Positions 1 through 9,560 of a DNA stretch of 38,453 bases are shown here, piece by piece. Source of the stretch: Gnetum montanum. Taxonomy: Eukaryota; Streptophyta; Gnetopsida; Gnetales; Gnetaceae. The DNA lies in assembly GCA_015680685.1 (NCBI GenBank), contig MNCI01034979.1:2351-40803 (forward strand), in the 5' to 3' direction. The notes beneath the pieces are model-generated. The model saw only the letters and a list, made by a program, of their open reading frames with translations, searched no databases and was not told the DNA's origin. Within the stretch, counting starts at the first letter, position 1. Every line of letters begins with the position of its first letter. The position numbers and the translations under genes are program-made.

Positions 1-245
1 GCATCTTTTCGGCATTTCGGCGTTATCTTCGCGGTGGTCCACATACATCGTTATCCCACCGTTTTGCGGTCGATCTACAATTATCATTGTTTTACTGACC
101 CGTAAGTCCCTGTCTGATCGACAAGACCGTTCAGGGCACCGCAGATTCGTTTTTCCAGCTTAGCCCTCGCGCGGATCCGTGGTAAAAACTGTGTACGCGG
201 AATCTCGGTCGGTATTTCCAGCTGCCGACGTTTTCCGTCGTTACA
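1..245. other. CpG-rich segment unlike the rest of the window
   Basis: I count about 24 CpG dinucleotides in the first 240 bases, roughly one per ten bases, while the following kilobases have very few. On the minus strand a 60-codon frame (266 to 84) ends in TGA, and that stop overlaps the ATG of a second frame (87 downwards) in the sequence ATGA. The second frame stays open to the window edge (29 codons). Overlapping stop and start with CpG-rich codons is typical of bacterial or phage operons. I do not recognise either product. It could be contamination or a chimaeric contig end, an organellar or bacterial insertion, or an unmethylated plant segment. The boundary with the retroelement at about 245 is approximate. 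Confidence 0.45.
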
Positions 246-1200
246 GTATTGGCAAAGGTAGACCAAATTTGGGACTCCTTGGATAGTAGATTTGAAACTG
301 TTCTTAAAATTGTAGAGGAGTCTAGGGAGTGAGGTAGTGACTGCAACAAAAAGAAAAAGAGGGAAGTGGAAAATGCATGTAACAAGGGTAAGGGTAAACT
401 GGCCATCACAGAAGAGGTTGTGGATTCAGACATAGACAATGATGGTAGATGCGAGATATGCCAATATGACCATGCTAAGGGATGTTGCCTACTGATCTCA
501 CATCTACAAGAGTCTGAAGTGTATGCACTCAACCTAGGATTAAATAAATGGCAAACACCGCTGATGGTTACCTTATCCTCAAGGTAATCCAAGGTAGTTC
601 CACCAACCTTCAACATATTATCCAAGAAGAACTTCACCACAACCCATTGAGCAACATCAACAGTGGCAATACTCATAGTCATGGGGGATGCCACCACCAA
701 TGCAACAATACCCCTACCAACAACCTGACCCATATGGTTACTATGTGTAGCATCCAATCTCTCCACATGACTCTATTAGTCACATTACACCACAACATCA
801 CTACTAAGCTCGTGAGTATTATAGAACTCCTTCTTCTAGGGAAGATAACCCATAAACATATCATCCTTCAAATCCATTTGCAGCTCTCACACTGATAGCT
901 CCATTACCACCTGCTCCAGAAATGCAAGGGGAATGCCCTACTGAACTGCAGCAATGCAAAGACGCAAGGGCTGTAAATCCTCAACCCACTATTGGCTATC
1001 CAACCAAGCCCTTACAACCACAAGCAGTTGAACCTCTAAACGCCTCCCCATCAAATAAGGCTTCAAAGCTCTATTTGAACCAAACACAGAGCTCAACATA
1101 GACGGTTATGTTAACACATTTTGTTACTGACTGGATTAAGGTTGGCTAACTTCTCAAGAAATTCTCTAATCCTAGAACCCCCCTAATCTATCTCCAAATA
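246..1200 (+). pseudogene. Decayed gag 3' part of Ty3/gypsy element A
   Basis: Reading with frame changes, this stretch gives a charged segment rich in Lys and Glu (about 250-480). Then comes a Gln/Pro/Tyr-rich low-complexity segment (about 600-900) and a Pro-rich linker (about 900-1080) that leads into the protease. This order of basic segment, Q/P/Y-rich tail and protease is usual for the C-terminal gag of plant Ty3/gypsy elements. No zinc knuckle is visible. There are several in-frame stops and at least two frame changes, so no protein can be made. The N-terminal gag, the primer site and the 5' LTR are absent or lie left of the window. The assignment rests mainly on position before the protease. 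Confidence 0.45.
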
Positions 1201-1204
1201 ACTA

Positions 1205-1610
1205 GGAATGAGCCATGCAAAGCTCTTCTAGATTCAAGTTTGGAGTCAACTTAATATCAAAAGAAATGTACAAAGCCTGGAACCTACCTCCATTAAGGAA
1301 GAGTAATATTAGCCTAGAGCTAACCGACCAGTCAATCATTGTTCTCTTGGGACAAGTGGAGGACATCGTCACCACTGTGTATGGGTGGTCATACCCAGCT
1401 AATTTCCTAGTGATACAAGTGAATAACAGTAAAGGGGACTTCCTAATAATAATGGGAAGGGCATGGCTAAGTACTATAGATGCACACCTAGGAATTTGCA
1501 ATCTTTCCCTTGAAATATCTAAGGAGAACACTTTTGGAAAGATCAAGAGGAAGAATGTTCCATGCATCACATACAGTGATATAGGGTGCAATTGCTTGTA
1601 AAAATCATAG
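1205..1610 (+). pseudogene. Ty3/gypsy aspartic protease (retropepsin-like), element A
   Basis: The longest open part (1215-1601, 128 codons) has the family landmarks of a plant gypsy protease: a segment around LTDQSI, a VEDIVTTV strand, a PANFLVIQV strand, and an IMGRAWLSTIDA segment that matches the conserved L/I-G-R-x-W/F-L helix. The catalytic loop lies upstream at 1225-1239 as LLDSS: the aspartate is kept, the following glycine is serine, and a frameshift separates this loop from the rest. The enzyme would release gag and pol proteins from the polyprotein in the virus-like particle. It is inactive here. A second copy of its C-terminal 50 residues occurs at 4475-4600, about 70 percent alike by eye, which ties elements A and B to one family. 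Confidence 0.8.
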
Positions 1611-2330
1611 GTTGTACAAAGTTTAGCATTACCTGCATGCAACCGATGTGCACAAGACATTAACATACAAAAGTGCCTGTATGCAGTAGCATGACAAGAA
1701 GACACCCAGTGGCTAATAGCTAATAAAGAGAGCAACTCACTAATGTGCATGGAACTAACTAAGCCATCAGTTCCTTCTTAAGTTTCTGTTTTACACATTG
1801 TTATTTTACAAATTTATTTAACTTTTCTTGTATTTTTTTTTGCAATATCATTTATACTTTTTCATTTCTTTGTATGACTATTTGTTTTTTTTTTTTGTTT
1901 TTTATTTTTTTCTTTGTTTGTTGTTTTGATTTTGTTTGATTCGTCACCTAATAAGTGCTCCTGATGGTGGTATGTACTGTATTCTATGGATTGCTAATGT
2001 TTGGTTTTTACCTTTGAGTTATAATGTTGATGTTAAGGTATGGTTCTTTTTATATAATAGGCAATGAGTTCATGTCATTCATGCATCCATGAATTTCTAT
2101 GGATTATCTTAGCTTGGAACTGTATAGTCCCTTTATTTAATAATAAAACTATTAAAAAATTGGTGACTAGGCATTTCTCAAACTAAGGAAGCACTCAAGG
2201 ATTGAAAAGGGTATGACTTCAAAGGGATTTGATGCATTTGTGCTAGCTATTCTCTTGGGTGCTTGGATGTTTCCTTCTTGATTTTTCTTTACCATTCCAA
2301 CATTGCTTCATTATTGGGAACTTAAGCCAA
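1611..2330 (+). other. Gene-free T-rich stretch replacing pol in element A
   Basis: Relatives carry RT, RNase H and integrase after the protease. Here only a short stretch similar to 4640-4780 of element B follows (to about 1790). Then come long T tracts (about 1830-1940) and unassigned AT-rich DNA to about 2330, where similarity to element B resumes (near 7085). I infer that pol was deleted and the gap now holds unrelated sequence. No coding frame, promoter or structural RNA is seen. Confidence 0.5.
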
Positions 2331-3660
2331 TAAAAATAAGTCTTTGCATGATGTGGTTCTCATGCAAAAATAAAAATAAAAAAAATAGTGAGAATTCAAA
2401 GCAGACCCCTTAGACAAAATAATCATCTTGGCTACAAGCACTAGTTATGGAACTAAAAAAACATGTTTCCTCTAACTAAGGCCCTCTATCACTTCCTACT
2501 TTTCTCTTTCTTATTTCCTTAGAATGGGGGTGACTCTTTAGTGGAAGCATTCTTGTTACTTCAAGTGGATGGATTGTTCGAGTGTATTAATGCGAAGTCA
2601 CTGGAAGTGGATTGTTTGAGGCCGGATTTGGAATGAGATCTACTTAGTCACATTAACCATAAACACACAAGGAGCTGTACACCACCTTGTTCTTGGGACT
2701 CTATTCCATTCTCTTCTCCCCATCATTCTTTCTCCATTTTCCATCTCATTGTTGATTATATCGGTTGTCTATATTTTGGTTGATGCATTGTTTTCTCCTT
2801 GGTGAATTCTTGGGGTTAAGACTTTAACTCTTGCTTCCAAATGACATTTCCAGAGCCTACAGACTCTTTGAATGTGGGATTGTTAGGGCATAAATGGCAT
2901 AGCCTACTTTGGGGAGGACCCACTGGCATTCCTATTTGGTGCATTAGTTAACTTCTTTCTCTTAAACATTCCTGCAATCAACATTTTTTGAGTTCATTCC
3001 CATATCTGACATCCATTGTATCAACATTACCTTTGTTTCTTTTTCTCCATCTTTCTTATTCCTTATCGTTTTTCATTCTATCGCTACTAGAGGATCGCTC
3101 TTAGTCATGGGGTCCCTGGTCCAATTTTTTCAATTTTCCTAACCCCTACACATTGGGTAGTCACTAGTGTTATATCTCTAGAATCTGTATTAGCCATATC
3201 ACAACTCACCCAATGGACCTTACACCAAGGCAAGGTATCAAAGGTATTGTGATTTACTTATCCTTTCTCATATGTGACTGTGTTGTATGTGCAGATGGCA
3301 ATCATACAACAATGGACTGGACTTGGAGAAAACACTCAGGATGGATTGGTGCTAGAATAGTTGTGCAAGGAACAAGATTAATAGCGTGGTTATGGATGGA
3401 CAACAGAAGGTGAAATCCTGGTGTCAGCAGCAACATAGTTCTTCTTTTTTCTCTCTCTTTCCTCTCTCAGCTACCAAATAAGGCTAGATGTCAATTATGT
3501 ATAGTATTCATTCTTCTATTTATGAACACTAATATTGTCATGTATTGTAATGATTGATCCATTCACACGTCATCCCATTCACCATCAGTTGTCATTCAAG
3601 TCAATAATCCCATACCTTCCCAATATTTTGTAAGGAACTTGTGGACGAGTTTTCATTTAG
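2330..3660 (+). mobile_element. 3' noncoding region of gypsy element A
   Basis: This stretch runs parallel to element B in order and wording. The CTTTGCATG[AG]T block at 2341 matches 7110. The block with CCTTAGACAAAATAAT at about 2408 matches 7202. GGGGAGGACC at 2912 matches 7717. The segment around CCCAATATTTTGTAAG near 3620 matches 11490. It carries no coding frame; the 66-codon frame at 3213-3413 resembles nothing known and is probably chance. It lacks the roughly 3 kb extra ORF found in element B between the same flanking blocks. Confidence 0.55.
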
Positions 3661-3671
3661 TCATGGGGGTA
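3661..3671 (+). other. Polypurine tract of gypsy A
   Basis: TCATGGGGGTA directly precedes the TGATGAG start of the LTR. The same arrangement occurs before the related LTRs at 11568 (TTGTGGGGATA) and 29595 (TTATGGGGGTA). It is the plus-strand primer site for reverse transcription and marks the following LTR as a 3' LTR of the upstream body. Confidence 0.7.
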
Positions 3672-4469
3672 TGATGAGCCGTGATATCACGTACATGATA
3701 TCACATTCGCCATGTGATATCACATACGCAATATCGCGTCTTGCCTCACTTTCTATAAATAAGAGGTAGTGCCCTTTGTTCAAGGGAGGTAGACTTAGAC
3801 CCTTAGCCAAATTCTTGCAGTTTTGTTATTCCAGAGTTAGAATTATTTCTGTCTGTCCATAGTAGGAGTCATAGAGTAAATGGATCTTTATTTTAGCAAT
3901 TTGTACCTTAGCACAATTTTGTGTACAAAAATAAAGATGAACTTTATGATAAACCTTGTAGCATACATATTAAGCTAAATGATTGTTTAATGCTTTCCTA
4001 GTTAATTAATATCTCTCTCAACCTTCAACCCTCTTAGTTAAATACACTTAGTATGACTACTTTGAACATGCATGTAGTGCTTGGTAACCTAGTAACGATT
4101 AGCATTTGGTAATCCTAGTGGTGTTGCACTGGTTTAGGATGTGTACAGAAAGTGGGAACAAATACTGGTATTAGGAACATTTAGAACTTATTTAATGAAT
4201 AGTTAATGTAAGTTAGTCACTTAGTTTTTTCTCCCTTTCTTTTATTAGAAAGAGACATAAATAGATAAAAAAGCGATAAAAATCATATACCTCAAGCTTA
4301 CTTAACCATACAACTGTGACAATACAAGTAAATTTGGGAAGACAATGATTGATTAACCTTGAGTGTTCCATTAAGGCATGTAAGCACTTAGTGCTTGGAG
4401 TTCGACCGGATCGCGCATGAAATGCTCGTATTTGTATAGTTGAGTGTATGGGTATCTCACCACTCATTA
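3672..4469 (+). repeat. LTR 1 of the gypsy A/B family (3' LTR of A, abutting body B)
   Basis: It starts TGATGAG and ends CTCATTA, a one-base decay of the inverse CTCATCA that ends its relatives. It is 798 bases long. A TATA box (TATAAATAA, 3754-3762) lies about 80 bases inside. The U3 part has three copies of a GTGATATCAC-type palindrome at 3681, 3696 and 3714. Aligned blocks shared with LTR 2 include the segment around AGTAGCAGTCA[AT]AGAGT downstream of TATA, the TTAGGATGTGTA block near 4136 and the GCCACTCAT-type end. What follows at once is protease coding sequence of element B rather than a primer site, so this LTR serves as the junction between two bodies. Confidence 0.8.
3754..3762 (+). 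promoter_or_regulatory. TATA box of LTR 1
   Basis: TATAAATAA about 82 bases inside the LTR, as expected for the U3 promoter of an LTR retrotransposon. The related LTR 2 has TATAAATA at 11705. Transcription would start some 30 bases downstream. Confidence 0.6.
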
Positions 4470-4650
4470 ACTATTGAGGCACAAATGGGCATCAGAGATC
4501 TTTCCCTAGAGATTTCCAAGGAAAATGCATTTGGAAAGATTAAAAAGACGAGAGTCCCATGTATTGTGTATAGTGATACTAGGTGTAACTATGTGCAAAA
4601 ACTTTGGTCTATCAAAAGCGCATCAATCAAAGCATGCAGATAGTATGTAG
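4470..4650 (+). pseudogene. Protease C-terminal fragment, gypsy element B
   Basis: About 50 residues after the LTR match the end of the element A protease (shared landmarks LSLEISKEN, FGKIK, VPCI, YSD). The catalytic half, gag, primer site and leader that should lie between an LTR and this point are missing. The junction is at the last base of the LTR or within a few bases of it. Unequal recombination between copies, or a deletion running from the LTR edge into the protease, would explain this. Confidence 0.75.
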
Positions 4651-5185
4651 ATAACTCTAAAATCCAAAAGTACTTATACATAGCAACCACAAAATAGGAG
4701 GTTACCCAATGGCTGATAGCTGATTCTAAACATAGCACATTTCACATGGAACCTACTAAGAGCCTAACTTGTGCCTATGTTAAAGCCATAGATGAACTAG
4801 AGCAACTTCATTATCGACTCTTCGATGATGAACCTAATGATACCAATTGGGGAGAGTTAGAAATCTCTAACAAATTTTAAACAAGAGTACTTTCAGTTGA
4901 AAACTCTACCTACCAGCATAGAATATGCATTTCTAAAAAATGGCAAGTCGATGATAATCAGTGCCAACCTTGCTCCTAAGTAGAAAAGGATGTTGTTAAA
5001 TGTCATTAACAAATGGCCAACAACCTTTCCTTGGTCATATCCTAAATTCATAAGGGTTAAACCTTAGACATGCAGCCATTGCATCTAATCTAGCCATGAA
5101 GATAAAGAGGTAGCTTCAATAATGGTTGAATCCCAAATTAAAGAAAATCATCAAAAAGAAAATCAAAGAACTCCTCTAGGTGAGG
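4651..5185 (+). mobile_element. Linker between protease and RT, gypsy element B
   Basis: This corresponds to the spacer between protease and RT in Ty3/gypsy pol. Short coding-like runs (a segment with KAIDELEQLHYRLFDDEPND at about 4780-4840) are acidic and hydrophilic, as usual here, but are cut by stops. The beginning (4690-4760) matches 1690-1780 of element A. No other feature is seen. Confidence 0.4.
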
Positions 5186-5690
5186 TTCATCTATTTTATT
5201 GTGAATAGCGAGTGGATTATTCCACTTGTAATTATTCTAAAGAAAGGTGGCAAGTGGTGGGTTTGTATCAATTTCAAGCTAGTGAACATGGTGTAGTTCA
5301 AAGATCATTTTCCATTATCATTTGTGGGCTACGCATTAGACACGATTTCTAGGCATTGTGCTTGGCCATAGAATTTCTCAAAAACTATTAAAGATGCTTG
5401 ATTATATCTTGGAAACACTAGCTACTACCGATATTCATACAAAATTTCTTTAATATCTCTAAACTATTGGCCAAGCTTACAAAGAAAGATGTTTCATTCA
5501 TATGGACTAAGAAATGCAGAAAGACATTCCAGTAGCTTAAGTAGAAGCTTGTAGAAACTCCAATTCTACGAGCATTAGACTGGTTTAGAGCATTTCACAT
5601 TATGAAAGATGCATTAAACTATGCCTTTGAGGGCATGCTTACATAGTTGGATGAACAAACATGTCCTTACTACATGCATTGCACAAGCTG
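5186..5690 (+). pseudogene. Reverse transcriptase remnant, gypsy element B
   Basis: Two conserved RT blocks can be read in different frames. The first is near 5215-5290: a PLVIILKKGGKWWVC run matching the family P-V-V-x-V-x-K-K-N-G-K-W-R-x-C motif. The second is the connection segment near 5465-5600, with LTKKDVSFIWT and ETPILRALDW matching the L-T-K-K-x-x-x-F-x-W and P-I-L landmarks. The palm region with the Y-x-D-D catalytic motif cannot be read and has probably been lost to a deletion. Multiple stops, mostly TAG, break the frame. The enzyme would copy the element RNA to DNA in cytoplasmic particles. Confidence 0.75.
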
Positions 5691-5985
5691 AAGCATTAGG
5701 GGTACATACCTCAACTACACCACAACAGAAAAAGAGTTGATGATGGTGATGTCTACCTTAGAGAAATTTAGGCACTATGTGCTTGGATACAAGGTGTTTG
5801 TACACATGGACAATAATGCCATATGCTTCCTCATGAACAAGCCAATAGTGAGCCCCTATGTCATATTATGGTTGGTAATCTTACAAGAGTTCAATCTTAC
5901 AATGGTAAATCAAAAGGGCACTAAGAATGTGGCTACTAACCATTTGTCTTAGTTACAATGGGATAACAAAGAGGAGGAAAGCCCA
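5691..5985 (+). pseudogene. RNase H domain, gypsy element B
   Basis: The open part at 5737-5952 encodes 71 residues preceded by NYTTTEKEL. It carries the classic Ty3/gypsy RNase H landmarks: N-Y-T-T-T-E-K-E, A/S-L-E-K-F-R-x-Y-V-L-G, V-x-x-x-D-N-x-A (the aspartate at MDNNA is a catalytic position), L-Q-E-F-N-L, and the ending K-G-T-x-N-x-x-x-x-x-L-S. It is one of the best preserved segments of the window. The domain would remove RNA from RNA:DNA hybrids during reverse transcription. It ends in TAG after NHLS. Confidence 0.85.
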
Positions 5986-6039
5986 CTCCTTAATTAATTT
6001 TCTAATGAAATTCTATTTTCTTATGCAATAAATGAACAA

Positions 6040-6970
6040 GTGTTCAGTGAACCAAAATGGTATGATGGCATTCTCACCTAACATTTCACTCAAGAGATGC
6101 CACAAGGCCTAGACTTCTAGAAGAAACAACAGTTTCTTCAATAAGCTAAATGCTTTATGGAGATTAATGGATACCTTTACAAGATGTGCATTGATGACCT
6201 AGTTTATTTATGTGTTCTTGATGTTGCTCAACTATGTGTTCTCTAAGATGCTAATGAGGGTCCATGTGGGGCCCACTATGTAGGGAGATGCATGGTCATT
6301 AAGATCCTAATGGTATGATATTACTAGCCAATAATCTTTAGGGATGCTTATCAATTCATTTGCTATTGTTAATGCTATTAATGAGATGGTGGGATGACCA
6401 CTCAAATGGAGGAGACTCAATAGTGGATCCAGCCACTAGAACCCTTTTACATTTGGGGCAGAGACTTCATGGGTCCCATCATGCCTATGTCAAATGGAAA
6501 GGTGTACATACTAGTCATTATTGACTATTGTTCCAAATGGGTAGAAGCAACAGTTGTCATCAACTATACATCTTCCATTGCTACATATTTTGTACAAAAA
6601 AATATTGTAAATAGGTTTAGAGTTCCATATGTACTAATTTCTAAAAATGGTACTCATTTTACAAGTGCTACTTTTTGTAAGCTCATGCAATGCTTAGGGG
6701 TTGAGAAAAAACTAACAACACCCTACCACCCTCAAGCCAATGGTCAAGTAGAGGTTACCAATAGGGAGATCACTAAGATCTTAACTCCAGTAGTTAGCAA
6801 ATATAGGAGAGACTAGAGCATGAAACTAAATGATGTCCTTTGGGCCTACTGCTCCACATAGAAACTCCCTATAGGCTACTCTCCTTATGAACTAGTCTAT
6901 GGAAAATTGCCAACTCTTCCAATTCAATCTAAGCTCTATACACTTTCATAGCCTACGATCTAGATCTTGA
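6040..6970 (+). pseudogene. Integrase, gypsy element B
   Basis: The N-terminal zinc-binding region is decayed (about 6050-6400; a G-x-H-Y-V-G motif with one histidine is readable near 6275). The catalytic core is open at 6469-6816 and begins DFMGPI, which includes the first acidic residue (GAC 6463-6465). ILVIIDYCSKWVEA, TPYHPQANGQVEV and NREI are family landmarks. The second catalytic aspartate, expected in S-D-x-G-T-H-F, is lysine (AAA 6643-6645), while the final glutamate (GAG 6751-6753) is kept. After a TAG at 6814, LNDVLWAY and GYSPYELVYGK continue the C-terminal part to about 6930. The integrase would insert the DNA copy in the nucleus; it is dead here. The wording is close to the chromovirus-unrelated Athila/Tat side of plant gypsy, but I am not certain of the clade. 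Confidence 0.85.
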
Positions 6971-7970
6971 CCTCAACCTCACATAGAAAGAGAGATTGAT
7001 CAACCTTAACATGTTAGATGAAAATTGATTAGTAGCCCTATCCTTGAATGAAGTGCATAAGGCATTCAATGCAAAATACCATAACTTTAGAATGCCAAAG
7101 TTAAATAAATCTTTGCATGGTATGGTTCCAATCCAAAATTTTATAAAAACATAAAATACAAAAAATAATAATAAAAAACATGATGAAAATTAAAAGTGAA
7201 TCCCTTAGACAAAATAATAGGCTACAAGAAACTATTATAAAATTAGAAAGACATGTTACTTATGCTTAAAGGTCTCCTCTAACTAATGCCCATTCTCACA
7301 TTCCACTTCTCTTTTCTTTTCTCTAATAATGAATAGTGTTTGATCTATGGGAGCATTCTTATGTTTTGAGGAGGTGGTTTGGCCTTAGATTAGAAATGCA
7401 AAGTCACTAAAAATTTATGGTTTAGACTAAGGGTGAACATTATCAAGTCATTTAACCACAAAATCCACAAGGGACTTCATGTGACCATGGTTAAGAATTT
7501 CATTCCACTTTTTCTCTCATCCATAAATTCTTTTCATAACTCACCTCACTACTTGTCTTCATGTTTTCCTCAATGTCTTATTTTTATGTGTTAAAATTCT
7601 TAAATTGATTCTTCCAGATTCAGTCCTTAACTTTTCATAAGCATTAATCAATTATGAGGCTCATGGACTCCTTAGTTGAGGTTATGCAAGGTAAAAAGAG
7701 CATAAGCCTACTATGGGGAGGACCTACTTACATGTCTCTTGGTTGGGTTAATTAAGTCCCTTATCCTTGGGCATTTTAGCAATCAAATCTTTTGCATTCC
7801 CCATCGGTTGCATTCAACTGTGCGCTCCTTAAGGCATTTCTCCAATTAATTTCCATCTTTTATGAAATATCAAGACATCTTCATGCATATCATTTTGTTC
7901 TTATCTTCTTGGGCTTCCATTTGATTTCAATTTTTCTCAAAATCTCCTTGTATTTTTTCAAATTTTGACT
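6971..7970 (+). mobile_element. Region after integrase in element B, shared with element A
   Basis: The end of pol fades out near 7100. From about 7085 to 7800 the sequence parallels 2330-2960 of element A block by block, and it probably is the family's ancestral 3' region. No coding frame or RNA gene is seen. TGGGGAGGACCTAC at 7716 is a clear shared anchor. Confidence 0.5.
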
Positions 7971-7974
7971 TAGT

Positions 7975-8330
7975 CAGCTATGGTTAATAGCTATGTTGAC
8001 CAGGCCTAGTTGACATAGTTGATTGCATTGACTAGGCACTGTTGATGAGGCCTAGTTGACACATGGAAAAAATTCTATATATAACATTCACCACTTAGGA
8101 ATTTTTTGCCATTTGCATTAAACGTAAGGGGATTTTTTGCAATTTTCAGATCTCAAAACCTTTTAGAGCCTATAACTTTCAAACTATTTGTCCAATTAAC
8201 TCCATTATTTACTCCTGTAGCTTTTGGAGGTATGCTCTATGTCACGGGAGCCAAAAACCTTAGGTTTTCAATGATCAAAAATTTCAAAAATTTTCTTACT
8301 CCTCCATGGGTTTAATGAATCAATAATATT
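7975..8330 (+). repeat. LTR-like patch with imperfect repeats and a TATA box
   Basis: GTTGACCAGGCCTAGTTGAC (7995-8014) recurs as GTTGATGAGGCCTAGTTGAC (8041-8060) with two differences, and TTGACTAGGC lies between them. TATATATAA follows at 8076-8084. Dense short repeats just upstream of a TATA box resemble the U3 of an LTR, and the wording recalls the TCAATGAGGCC part of LTR 2 at 11593. No ends or flanking duplication can be defined, so this is at most an LTR fragment. The 69-codon frame at 8106 is probably chance. Confidence 0.3.
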
Positions 8331-8439
8331 AACTTACTAAGTAATGAAAGGTAAACCCTTCGAACACACTTTGGTAACCTATTGAATTATATAATAATTA
8401 ATAATATTGAAATAATCAAACCAACCATGATCACAACTT

Positions 8440-9560
8440 AGCCATGTGTAAGTACCTCAAGAGATAAGGCATTCCAGATGCTTCAAAGTTACACATTAAG
8501 TGCTAATCCTTGGTCATGTTGCGATTATGGATGACACCTAGAACAAAAATCCTATAGGAAGAAGGGCCATCCCAACCAAGGGAAAAATGATTAACAACTA
8601 CAAGAGATTAGCAAGAACAAGTCCAAGAATAGGTAGTATAAACTCATCCAACAACACCTCTTTAGAAGGAGCCCAAAGTGGAATCTATCTGATAGATTCC
8701 AAAAGAAGTAGCTATAATTGAAAAATCCCATGAAGATGAGGAACTAGGACAAATTCCAAGAGTTGAGGTTACATTGACTCAAGCTTGTCTTCCTTAGATC
8801 AAGCCTTGTGACATCCAACATTTAGTTCTCCATGAATTGAACTTTGGATCCTTCCTAGAACATGCTCTAGTAGAAGTCAACATGTAATTGTAGAACTCTT
8901 CCATGCGGCCAATCATCACTTTTAGTTGGGAATGGTACATGGAAGAGACATATCTCTTTTGGATTATTAGGTAGGCAAGAGCCACTGTGAAGTTAAAGGA
9001 CATTTAGGTGGCCTACTTAGTGGAGGCCATTACGCAAGCCCTTGGGTTACCTAATACTAGAAAAAATTTGGCAGAGAACTCCACACAAGAAGACCCAAAG
9101 GCAAAGAACAAGTGGACCCAGCAATGTTATGGAGTGAATTGTAAGGAGTATGGTGCACCCATTCCAATGAAGTAGATATATTTCAAGATAGTGGCCTACC
9201 ACCTTAATCCAATGGTGAGACCCAGCAATGTGACCACTTTCTCTACTCATGCATGTATTGCTTTGAGTGGGAAATTTCCTATGAACCTTTCATAGCTAAT
9301 CTATCTAAAGATAGAGAAGTGATTTAAGGAAAATGGATGTGGAAGAAAGGCCCTACTCTTTCCATGTCTCATCCAAGAACTATGCAAAAGAGTAGGTATA
9401 GTCTACTATGCTAATGACATAATTAGGAATACTTCTATTGCCTCATGGATAGAAATCATGAAGGATGAGACCCCTACCATGACCAAGGAAGAGGAGCAAT
9501 AACCACTACCTTCACCACCCATTCATGAAACAATGTTAGATGCCTATGCTATCCTTAAGC
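8440..9560 (+). pseudogene. Decayed ORF with a Transposase_32-like (putative plant transposon protein) domain
   Basis: With stops read through, this gives a continuous peptide whose landmarks match the domain named putative plant transposon protein, often found in plant retroelements. About 8850-8890 encodes FLEHALVEVN. About 9010-9060 encodes a segment with VEAITQALGLPN. About 9190-9270 encodes FKIVAYHLNP, then THACIALSGKFPMN. About 9335-9402 encodes KALLFPCLIQELCKRVG, matching the conserved aromatic-P-S/C-L-I-x-x-L-C-x-x-x-G end. Function of the domain is unknown. It lies between integrase and the 3' LTR, where some plant gypsy elements carry an additional ORF, and is absent from element A. 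Stops are mostly TAG. The match is from memory of the domain pattern and needs a profile search. Confidence 0.5.

Noticed and set aside
131-766. Longest open frame of the window, 211 codons on the minus strand
   Set aside because: It runs antisense across the CpG-rich head and the plus-strand gag remnant, has Ser/Leu/His-rich low-complexity content and no family resemblance. It is best explained as a shadow of the gag Q/P/Y-rich tail.
1202-1750. 182-codon minus-strand frame
   Set aside because: It lies exactly antisense to the recognisable protease at 1215-1601.
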